A stretch of DNA of 64,000 bases from Paenibacillus pasadenensis. GTDB lineage: Bacteria; Bacillota; Bacilli; Paenibacillales; Paenibacillaceae. The notes under the pieces are model-generated. The model did no database searches. It was not told the DNA's origin and saw only the letters and a program-made list of their open reading frames with translations. Positions 1 to 9,900 of the stretch are shown piece after piece (position 1 is the stretch's first letter; every line of letters begins with the position of its first letter). The DNA is taken from contig NZ_JAMBOT010000001.1 of NCBI RefSeq assembly GCF_023715725.1, forward strand, positions 744,001-808,000. Direction: 5' to 3'. A program made the position numbers and the translations under genes.

Positions 1-3000
1 TCCTCGCTTCCAGACGGACGTCCATTTCCTCAACTGCCGACTCCTGCTCTTCCTTGTTAATGTGCTGGGCCAGCCTCTGCACGGAAGGAAACTCGAACAT
101 GTCGGTAATCGTGACCTTGCCCGGATATTTGGCATCGATTAATTTATGAATCCGCATGAGCAGCAGCGAATCGCCGCCAAGCTCAAACAATGTGTCGTGG
201 ATGTCGATTTCAGGATAGCCAAGGATCGTGCTGAAAATATTCGCGACCTCTTGTTCAACCGCGTTATAATCCGCTCCGCCCTTGCCCCGCAGCGCCGCTA
301 TGACAGGCTCGCCGCTCCGGCGGGCCGGCGCGCTGCCCTTCGGCAAAATAATGAGCCTGCCGTTATCCAGCATGGCGGCATCGTAATCGCCGTTAGAGAC
401 GACGCTCCCGCCCTCAAGCCCGGTGCTGCCGTTTAGAATCCGGTGAATGCGCTCATTCAAGCGAGCCGCCAAATGAAAGGGGAACGCCAGATGAAGCGAT
501 AAATACGCCGGGCTTTCGTTCATCTCGCCAACGAGCACCCGGGTCAAATTCCGTCCGAGCGCGCTATTAAGGCCCTCTATTGCTTTTGCCGTCGGCAGCG
601 CCTTATAAATGGAATCAATATTAATTCCAAAGCGGACCGACATGCCCGCTTCCTTCCAGGACACCCAGTTGACCGTCAACGCGTGGCGTCCCTGTTTTCT
701 TCGATAGGCGGAAAATGCGTCCAAATATGCGTTAGCTGCCACATAATCGCCCTGCCCGGCTTCGCCGACCATCGAGACGCCGGAAGATTGCATAATGAAG
801 AAATCCAGCTGATCCTCCCTCGTGAGCGTGTCCAGAATCCAGGTTCCGGCCAGCTTTGGCCGAAGCACGCGGTCGAACATGTCCATATCCTTCTTGAACA
901 GGTAACCTGCGCCCGCAACACCGGCTCCATGCGCAATTCCGTTAATCCGGCCGTACTGATTCCGCAGCTTCGCAATAACGGAGGTCATCACAGCGAAGTC
1001 AGCTACGTCTGCAGCATGAACCGTAACCGCAGCTCCCATCGCCTCCAGCTCTTGAAGCTTGCGCAGCTTGTCCGGCAGCTCGCCGTTGCCGCTTGCGATA
1101 AGATCCGCCCATTCCTCTTTTGGAGGAAGCGGCGAACGGCTGATGAGCGCCACATTAACGGCCGCTTTGGAAGCAAGATACTTGGCCGTTTCAAGCCCGA
1201 TGCCTCCCGTGCCGCCGGTGATAAGATATACGCCGCTTGTGCGAATTTCGACCTCAGCGGGCTGCTGTTCTTCCGGATTGACAGGACCGTACTCCTCCGT
1301 ATACCGGATGCCGTCCCGGTAACACGCCTGGAACTGCTTTGTATACCGCTCAAGCTCCGGCGCAACGGCCGCAGCCGGCGTCGATTCGTCTACATCAATC
1401 GCTTTGCATGCAATTCCGTCAAACTCCTGGGGAATCACCTTTCCAAGGCCGGTCAGCGTCGCCCATTCCGGCCGGAGCTGCGTTTCCACACCGGTAGCGG
1501 CGTGCAGCCCCTTCGTGAAGAGCACCATATGCAGCTTCGTTTTGGAATCATGCCGCATGACAGCACGGGTTAAACGAACCAGGCTGTACACGCCAAACTG
1601 CTGGCTGTTCTCCAGCTCCTCCAGTGACCGCGAGCCAAGCCGGTCCGATAAGCCGCACATATGCAGAATATGCGATATTTTCCGTCCATTAAGCTCGGCC
1701 ATCAATTGATCGTAATCGTCTTCGCCGACGCCAATCGTGTAGCGGTCACGCTCATGACAGATGAAGCCGCCGCCAAGCTCCGCCACTATGACGGTTACGC
1801 CTCTTTCCTGCAGCATGCCAATCATCGCTTGCACAAACGGCGAACCGGATCCGTCCTTCACCATGAGCACCTCGCCTAGCGGCGCGGGGGCTGCGCTCTC
1901 CGGCAGCGGCTCTGCAACCCACTTAAAGCCGTAGAGGAAATCCGCCTCCCGCTTTTGTTGAGCTGCCTCCGGCTGCGCCAGCGGCGCATCAATCCAGCAT
2001 CGGCTGCGCTCGAACGGATACGCCGGCAGCGGCACTTTATGCGGCGCATTTTCACCCGCCAGCTGATCCCAATTCACATCGGCTCCCGCAAGATACAGCT
2101 GTGCGAGCTCCTCGATCCAGCCGCCGGACGCCTCCGGCGCCTCCCAATAGGCGGCTGCCGCCTCGGCAGCTTTGGCGCTTAACCGCTCCTGCTCCTTTGC
2201 CGTCACCTCATGCGCTGCCTGCGCTTGTTTCGCCGAATCGATCACCCGATGAACCTGATAACCGGCAGTTTCGGACAGATCGCGACGAGCGCTTGCAAGC
2301 TTGCTGTGCAGATCCTCCATCGTAGCCGGAAGCAGCGCCAGACGATGCGCATAATGGCCTCGGCCGGCGTTGGCGGAATGACAAACCTCTTCAAGCTGCA
2401 GCTTGCTGTTATCCGCCAGGAATTGCTCATAAAGGCCGATTAATTCCAGCAGCGCCGGTTTTGATTTGGCGGACAGCGTGAACAAACCCGGGTATTGCTT
2501 GGCAGATGCCGCCCTCTGAGGCGCTTCCTCCAGCACGATATGACAGTTGGTGCCGCTGATCCCAAACGCGCTGACGCCGCATCGGCGCGGCTCCGCGCCG
2601 GATTCCCAAGGCCGCAGCCTCGTGTTCACGTACACCGGCGAATCCTCGAACGGAATCGACCGGTTCGGCTCGTTAAAATGAATCGTCGGCGGCAGCTGTT
2701 TCGTCTGCAGCGCCATTACGGCCTTGATGACGCTAACGATCCCCGCCGCTTCGCTTAAATGGCCGATATTCGTCTTAACCGAGCTAACCGCGCAAAACCC
2801 CTTATTGACCGAGTGTTTGCGGAATGCGCCGTGGATGCCCTGAATTTCGATGGGATCGCCCAGGTTCGTGCCGGTACCGTGAGTTTCAATATAGCGGATC
2901 GACTCCGGGTCGATGCCCGCGTTTTCCCATGCCTGCAAAATGACATCCGTCTGCGCTTGCGGGTTGGGCGCGGTCAAGCCGGCTGATCTGCCGTCTTGAT

Positions 3001-3916
3001 TCGTCGCGCTTCCTTTAATGACCGCATAAACGTGGTCCTTGTCCCGCAGCGCGTCCTTCAGCGGCTTCAGAATGATCGCGCCGATGCCTTCGCCAACACC
3101 GGAGCCGTCGGCGTAATTGTCAAATGCGCGGGAGACGCCGTCGGTCGATTCGATTCCGGTTTGCATATAGTCCTTGTTGACCGGCACCGTATTGACGTTA
3201 ATGCCGCCGGCGACGGCCACCTCGCAGGAACCGCTGCGCAGCGCCTGGCAGGCCGCATCAATCGCCACAAGAGAGGAGGAGCAGGCCGTGTCGATGACCA
3301 TGCTCGTTCCCTTCAAATCCAGCAAATACGATAATCTGCCCGATATAACTGCGGTGAGGTTGCCAACTAAACCAATCGACAGCGCGGACGGATCGATATC
3401 CTCGATAATTTTGGCGTACATGTCGCGGAAATTGCTTGCGTAACCGACGAACACGCCTGTTTTGGAGCCTTCCAGCCTGCTGCCGCCGTACCCGGCATCC
3501 TCAATGGCCTGCCAGCTCGTCTCTAAGAACAGGCGCTGGCATGGGTCCATCAAGCTCGCTTCGCGGGGAGACAGCTTAAAAAACTGATAATCAAACTTAT
3601 CAATTTCCGGCAAATAAGCGCTTTTGCTGTAGCGGATCTCCTCCTCCGGTATCCCCTTGAAGGCCAGATAACGCGAGATATCCCGGCTGCGGGTCTCGGG
3701 AAAGTCCGCAATGCAATTGACTCCGTTCTCCACATTGCTCCAGAACTCCCGGATCGTGTCTGCAGACGGAAGTTTAGCCGCCATGCCGATAATGGCAATT
3801 TCGCCCGCATCCGTTTTGGCTTCGGATTCCAGCAGCTTAATCAAGTCGATTGCAACTTGCCGGTCGATCGTTTTGTCCTGAACGCTCTGAACCAAATACT
3901 GGTACGTTTTCTCCAT
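1..3916 (-). CDS. Trans-AT type I polyketide synthase, module KS-KR-ACP (C-terminus beyond left edge)
   Basis: The reading frame is open from an ATG at 3916 to the window edge, giving 1305 visible residues. A short N-terminal docking-like helix (about 1-35) precedes a ketosynthase with the Cys nucleophile in TACSSS (Cys212), HGTGT and NIGHL motifs. A post-KS linker follows, ending in LPAYPFERSRCW. A ketoreductase has its Rossmann motif GGTGGIG near residue 895 and catalytic Tyr near 1058 in QGDYVAAN. An ACP follows with LGGDSL (Ser near 1250). There is no acyltransferase, dehydratase or enoylreductase between KS and ACP, so the module depends on an AT in trans and should leave a beta-hydroxyl. 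The chain continues past the ACP into unseen sequence. The ribosome site AGAGGTGA overlaps the stop codon of the upstream PKS gene, so translation is probably coupled. Type and domain order are certain; substrate and product are unknown. Confidence 0.93.
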   Translation of the reverse strand, partial: MEKTYQYLVQSVQDKTIDRQVAIDLIKLLESEAKTDAGEIAIIGMAAKLPSADTIREFWSNVENGVNCIADFPETRSRDISRYLAFKGIPEEEIRYSKSAYLPEIDKFDYQFFKLSPREASLMDPCQRLFLETSWQAIEDAGYGGSRLEGSKTGVFVGYASNFRDMYAKIIEDIDPSALSIGLVGNLTAVISGRLSYLLDLKGTSMVIDTACSSSLVAIDAACQALRSGSCEVAVAGGINVNTVPVNKDYMQTGIESTDGVSRAFDNYADGSGVGEGIGAIILKPLKDALRDKDHVYAVIKGSATNQDGRSAGLTAPNPQAQTDVILQAWENAGIDPESIRYIETHGTGTNLGDPIEIQGIHGAFRKHSVNKGFCAVSSVKTNIGHLSEAAGIVSVIKAVMALQTKQLPPTIHFNEPNRSIPFEDSPVYVNTRLRPWESGAEPRRCGVSAFGISGTNCHIVLEEAPQRAASAKQYPGLFTLSAKSKPALLELIGLYEQFLADNSKLQLEEVCHSANAGRGHYAHRLALLPATMEDLHSKLASARRDLSETAGYQVHRVIDSAKQAQAAHEVTAKEQERLSAKAAEAAAAYWEAPEASGGWIEELAQLYLAGADVNWDQLAGENAPHKVPLPAYPFERSRCWIDAPLAQPEAAQQKREADFLYGFKWVAEPLPESAAPAPLGEVLMVKDGSGSPFVQAMIGMLQERGVTVIVAELGGGFICHERDRYTIGVGEDDYDQLMAELNGRKISHILHMCGLSDRLGSRSLEELENSQQFGVYSLVRLTRAVMRHDSKTKLHMVLFTKGLHAATGVETQLRPEWATLTGLGKVIPQEFDGIACKAIDVDESTPAAAVAPELERYTKQFQACYRDGIRYTEEYGPVNPEEQQPAEVEIRTSGVYLITGGTGGIGLETAKYLASKAAVNVALISRSPLPPKEEWADLIASGNGELPDKLRKLQELEAMGAAVTVHAADVADFAVMTSVIAKLRNQYGRINGIAHGAGVAGAGYLFKKDMDMFDRVLRPKLAGTWILDTLTREDQLDFFIMQSSGVSMVGEAGQGDYVAANAYLDAFSAYRRKQGRHALTVNWVSWKEAGMSVRFGINIDSIYKALPTAKAIEGLNSALGRNLTRVLVGEMNESPAYLSLHLAFPFHLAARLNERIHRILNGSTGLEGGSVVSNGDYDAAMLDNGRLIILPKGSAPARRSGEPVIAALRGKGGADYNAVEQEVANIFSTILGYPEIDIHDTLFELGGDSLLLMRIHKLIDAKYPGKVTITDMFEFPSVQRLAQHINKEEQESAVEEMDVRLEAR

Positions 3917-3920
3917 ATGT

Positions 3921-6900
3921 TCACCTCTTTTTGGAACCGAGCTTTGAAAGCATCTGCCCGATATCCATCGCCCCGCTGTCAAGCTCGTCAAACATCCGGT
4001 TTAAATCGTCTTCCTGCAGCGCCTCGCGTTTAACAGCAGGAGCAGTATCCTGCAAGCCCGCTCCCCGCTTGTCGAGATGCCGCGCCAGCTTGTAAACGGT
4101 CGGGTATTCAAACAGATCGGTAATATACGCTTCCTCGGGATACAGCTTGGCGAGCTTCTGGTAGATTTGGCGGATCATCAGAGAGTCTGCGCCCATTTCG
4201 AAAAAATTCTCGTGGATGTCGATCTCGGCGAAACCCAGCACCTCTTTGCACGCTTGCGCCACCTGCTGCTCGGTTTCGCTGAATGCGTCCTGCTCGTTGC
4301 CAAGCAGCTTCACAGCTGCGTAGCCGGCATCCTTATCCGCTGGCGCCGGGCCAGACGTTTTTGCTAAACGCGCCCGCAGCGTTTCCAGAGCCGCCTTGAC
4401 CGGTTCCGCCAGCTCGATGGCGTAATTATTCAGCCATAGGGCCATTCTGCTTTCCAGGTTCAGCTCTCCGATCAGCGCCCTATGCTGCGTCGTCGACCAA
4501 ACTTTATCCAGCATCGCCATTGCGTCGGCGGCCTGGATCGTCTTGAACATCGTATCAACCTGGAATTTGTTGTCGGCTGCCATTCCTTTATCCCGCCAGG
4601 TCGACCAGTTAATCGTTATCCTTCTTCTCCCGTCGTTTGAAGGCATCGCGCTATAAGCATCGAGATAGGCGTTGGCGGCCAAATAATCGCTCTGGTCGCC
4701 TGTCTCAAACAACGTTGCCACCGAGGAGTACATGACGAAGAAATCGAGCTCATCCTGCTGTGTCAGACGATCCAGCAGCCAAGTGCCGTATATTTTGGCG
4801 CTGACGACTTGCTGGAACGTATGGAGGCTCTTCGCGGCAAGCGGTTCAGTCCGCACAATGCCCGCGCCGTGTACAATGCCTCTGATCTCGCCGAATCGCA
4901 ACCGGATGTCCGCCAGCATAGAGGCGGTCTCGGCTTCGTCGGCTACATTGCATTGGTACAAAATCACGACTGATCCGCCCGCTTCAATTTCCCGGATTGC
5001 GACAATTCTCTCGCACAGCAGCCGGTCTTCTCCGCTTTCCAGCAGCTTGTCCCAATACATCCGCTCCGGCATTGCCGAGCGATTGGCAAGCACAAGATTA
5101 ATCCGGCCTTTGCCGCTAAGCCAGCGAGCCGTCTCTAGTCCGATTCCGCCGGTCCCGCCGGTAATCAAATAAATGCCGCCTGTACGAACGGTCAGCTCAT
5201 CCGCTGTCATTTCCTCGTTGTTAACCGGCTGGAACAGCTCCACGTAACGTCTGCCGTTCCGGTAGGCGGCCAGTCGGGCCCCGGAGCCCTCCGTAACTTC
5301 GGACAGCAGCTCCTCGATTCCGAGCGTACCGTCGATATCGATGCAGCGGCAGGTTATATGGGGATGCTCTTTCGGAAGCGCTTTGGCCAGCCCGTGCAGC
5401 GGCGCGTGCTCCGGCCGCAGCTGTTTTTCCTGTCCCGTAATGCGGTAAGCGCATTCGGTCAGCACGACTAGTTCCAGATCGTTCTCAAATTCGCATGCCG
5501 CCCACGCCTTCATGAGAAGGAACAGGCTGAACGTCCCGCGAAGCTGGCTTCGCTTCAGCTCGTCCAGTCCCGCAACCGACGTTCGGCTCTCCAGGCTGGT
5601 GCAATGAATAATCCGCGTAATAAACCGCCCCGCGCTAGCCTGCTGCAGCTGCTGCTTATAGTAATTCAGCATGTCCGCCTCTGCCGCCGGCGCTTTCTCC
5701 AACGATAGCTCAACCGCCGAGCCGGCAGACGGCGTTTCGAGCAGGAACACCCCTCTGCCCTGAGCTTCCAGCGCGCTGGCTAACCGGTCCGCGTATCCCC
5801 CCTTGTCCTTAACGATAACCGTCACGCCTGCCGCAAGAAATTGCACGGGTGCGGCAATCCGTCTCTGCGGCTTCCAGCCCATGGTGAAGGCTGCCGGGAG
5901 TTCGGCGGCACTAGCCGCAGCCTTTGTTGGCTGCTTGGCTCGTTTCGGAAATTCCACCCAGCATTTGGTTCTCTCAAACGGATATACCGGCAGCTGCACC
6001 CTGGTATGCGATTGTCCGGCATAGAGCTGCTCCCAGGACACATCCGCCCCCTCCGCATACAGCTGGCACAGCTGCTCCAAACGCCCGCGGCTTACTCCCG
6101 AATCCGCTATTTCCTGGAGCAGGCGCTCGCTGTTCTGCCTGAGCTCACTTTTCTCCGCTTCGGTAATGTCGCCGGGATTACGAATGCTGCGGCGGTCGCT
6201 AACCGTCCGGTGAACGCCGTAATAAACGCCCTCCGCCGCATGCGGCTCAAGCTGCTCCGCCGCATACTGCAGCTTGCCGAAGAGGTCTTCCGCGTCCGCC
6301 GAGATAAGCGCGAGACGATGCGTATAATGGCCCCTGCCGGTATTAGCCGTGAAGCAGATATCCGCCAGCGCTGCAGCCGCGCCGTTTTTGAATTGGCTGG
6401 CATATCGCTTCACCAGCCGCGCAAGCGAGCTTTCGCTGGCAGCGGAAAGGGTCAGCACATACGGCGGCGTGAGCGCCGGGTGCTCTTGTTCCATTTCCGG
6501 CACAGCCGCTTCCGGCCTGTATTCCTCAATAATAAGGTGGCCGTTCGTGCCGCTCAGTCCGAAGGAGCTGATGGCGCAGCGCATCGGCCCGCTGTCGTCC
6601 GCCCATTTTTGGGTTTGAGTGTTGATGTACAGCGGCGAGTCATGCAGATCGATGTTTGAATTGGGCTCCTGGAAGTACAGCGTTGGCGGAATCTCCCGGT
6701 TTTTCAACGCCATGACCGCTTTAATAATGGAAGCCATTCCGGCCCCTTCGTTCAGATGGCCGATGTTGGATTTAACCGATCCGATCGGAATGAACTGTTT
6801 CTTGTCGGTGTAGGTTTCAATGGCTTGTTTCAGTCCGCTGATCTCAATCGGATCGCCAAGCTCAGTCCCCGTGCCATGCGCTTCAAAAAATGCGATCGAT

Positions 6901-9900
6901 TCCGGATGAATGCCGGCCTTCTCCCATGCCCGCAAAATCACATCCGTCTGAGCGGCCGGATTCGGCGCGGTAATGCCCATCGACGTACCGTCCTGATTAA
7001 TGGCGCTGCCCTTAATGACCGCATGGATATGGTCGCCGTCCGCCTGTGCTTTGCGAAGCGGCTTAATGACGATGGACGCAATTCCTTCCCCGTTGCCGGA
7101 ACCGTCTGCATGAGCGTCGAAAGCTCGCGTTTTGCCATCATGGGATTCAATGCCAATTTTATTGTGATCGTGGTTGAGCGGGATGAGAAACAGCTTGATT
7201 CCGCCAACCAGCGCCATATCGCAGTCGCCGCTGCGGATGGCATTGCTGGCCATATGCACCGCCACAAGGGAGGAGGAGCAGGCGGTGTCCACCACCATGG
7301 TCGGCCCCTTCAAATCTAGCAAATGCGAAATCCGTGTCGGAATCATCGCGGAGACGTTGCCAACAATCGCCTCGGACATTAAAACTGGGTCAACATCGGT
7401 CAGCATCCTCTGGTAGGAGTCGCGAATCACGTTGGCATATCCAACATAGATGCCCGTTCTGCTGCCGCGCAGCTTGTCTCCGCCATAACCGGCATCCTCC
7501 ATCGCCTGCCAGGCGGTCTGCATGAACAGCCGTTGTCCCGGATCGGTCAGACTGGCTTCCTTCGGCGAAATCCGGAAAAACCGGTAATCAAATTCGTCGA
7601 CGCCGTCCAAATAATTCAGCTCCATATAACCCGGGTGTTCGCTGGAATACTGCCCGGCAGCAGCGAGATAATCATCCACATAGGCGCGCCGCTCCGGCGG
7701 AATCGGGCCCGTGCAGTCAACGGCATTGCTGACGTTTTTCCAGTATTGCTCGACCGAGCCCGCTCCCGGGAACAGCGCCGCCATGCCGATAATCGCCATA
7801 TCCTCGTCATGCCCGGGTTGGGCTGCAGGTTTAGAGACCGCGGCCGGACGTTTGGCTTTTTCTTCCCGGGTCAGGAAGGAAGCCAGCCTGGAGATAGAAG
7901 CATAGGCAAACAAATCGGCAATCGAAGTGCGCCCCGGGTAGTGCCGCTCTACGAGCTTATGCAGCCCATGCAGCTGCACGGAATCGCCGCCAAGCTCAAA
8001 AAAAGTGTCGTGAATGCTGAGCTCCTCGTAGCCGAGCACCTCCCGGTACAGGCTTGCCAGCCGCTCTTCAACGTCGGTGTAGGCGCCAAGATCGCTGCCC
8101 AGCAGCTTCACCTTTGGCGCTTCAGCAGATGGTGAAACCGCCATTGCCGGTTGAGCAGCTCCATGACTTCCGCCGTTGAAAACAGCGCGCAGCTTTGCGG
8201 GAAGATGGAACACATCCTTGCTGAACAGCTCCAGCCCGCTCGGATTAGCCGTATTCACTTCGCCAACCAGGACGCGGACAACGTTTTTGTTCAGCACTTG
8301 ATCTAAAGCATGCAGAGCCACCGACGGGGACAGCGCTTTAAAAATGCCGTCAATCGTCTCGCTTTTCCCTTCCCCCATGCGCGCTCCGTCCCAAACGACC
8401 CAGTTGATGGCGTGCACGGGCTTGCCCAGACTGCGTCTGTAATCCGCGAAGGCGTCCAGATAGCTGTTCGCCGCCGTATAATCGCCCTGTCCCATCTCGC
8501 CAACTAGCGAAACGCCGGATGAGAACAGCACGAAGAAATCCAGCTCATCCTGCTCTGTCGCTTGATCTAACGCCCAAGTGCCAAAAACCTTCGGACTCAG
8601 CACCTCTTGAAAAACCGCTGTGTCCTTACGAATCAGAAATCCGCGTCCAGCCACGCCGGCAGCATGTATAACGCCGTTTATTTTCCCGTATGTCTGTCGC
8701 AGCCGCTCCATCGTTCCGCGCAATTCCTCCACGGAAGCGACGTCAACCGCAATGCAATCCACTTTTGCGCCAGCCGCTGTAAGCTCCAGCAGCTTCTCAA
8801 CGGTCTTATGCAGACGTGAGCCGTCGTGCTGCTGCATCATTGCCGCCCATTCCGCTTGCTCCGGCAGCGGAGTCCGGTTCAGCAGCGCCAGATTAACTCT
8901 GCCTTTAGAGGCCAAATACTTTGCCGTATGCAGACCCAGATTGCCTGCGCCGCCCGTGATGACGTAAACCCCGTCTTCCTTCACATTAACGGGGAGATCA
9001 GGCGCCTGCTCAACATCGGTCTCAACCATCATCTCCGCATACCGTTTCCCGTTTCGGTAGGCAATTTGATAGGTGGTTCGATCCGTGCGCAGCTCCTCAA
9101 CGACTACCCGGGCAGACGCTGTCGCATCCACATCGATTGCTCTGCAGGTGAGATGCGGATACTCGATGCCGATCACTTTGCCGAGGCCGACCAATGGCGC
9201 GTTTTCCGGCTTTAATACCGCTTCCTCCCCGGTAACCCGGCTCGCATAATCGGAAACGATCATCAATTCCTGTTTATGTCCGACCCCTTTGCGCAAGAGC
9301 TCCCTCACCAAAAAGAATAAGCTGTATACGCCTAACGACTGGCTTTCATTCAGCTTTTCCGGCGAAGTAATCGCAGCAGGCCGGTTATAGGAGAGCAGAT
9401 GCACAATTTTAGTAAATCCCGCATGTTTAATCGCTTCCGCCAGCTGAACGTAATCGTCTTCATTTCCGCTCACGGTAAAGGACCTTGGGCTTAACGCCTG
9501 ATAACGTTCTCCCCATTTCACATGAAGGCAAGTAACACCTTCCTGCTCAAGCTGATGAGTAAGCTCATCCCATTCTCCCACTATGAGAACGGTTTCACCT
9601 TGCAGGCTTTGCAGCCGTTGATCTCTCGCTTCCTCTATCCATGTCATGGAGTAAAAAAGCGAGCTTGGGGCTGCAGCAGGCGCGAGCTCGGGAATTTGCA
9701 GCCAGCTCCGCTTTGTCTCAAACGGATACACGGGAAGGGAAATCTTCCGGGCGTTGCTCCCTTGGAAAATCAGCTCCCATTTTAGCGATGCCCCCGAGGT
9801 GTATAACTCAGCGATCAGCTGCAGCAGTTCAGCCCCTTGTTGTTCTCCGGCTGTTTTCAATTGCCGCAGCAAAGCAGTTGATTGCTGAGTCATCGCCGCA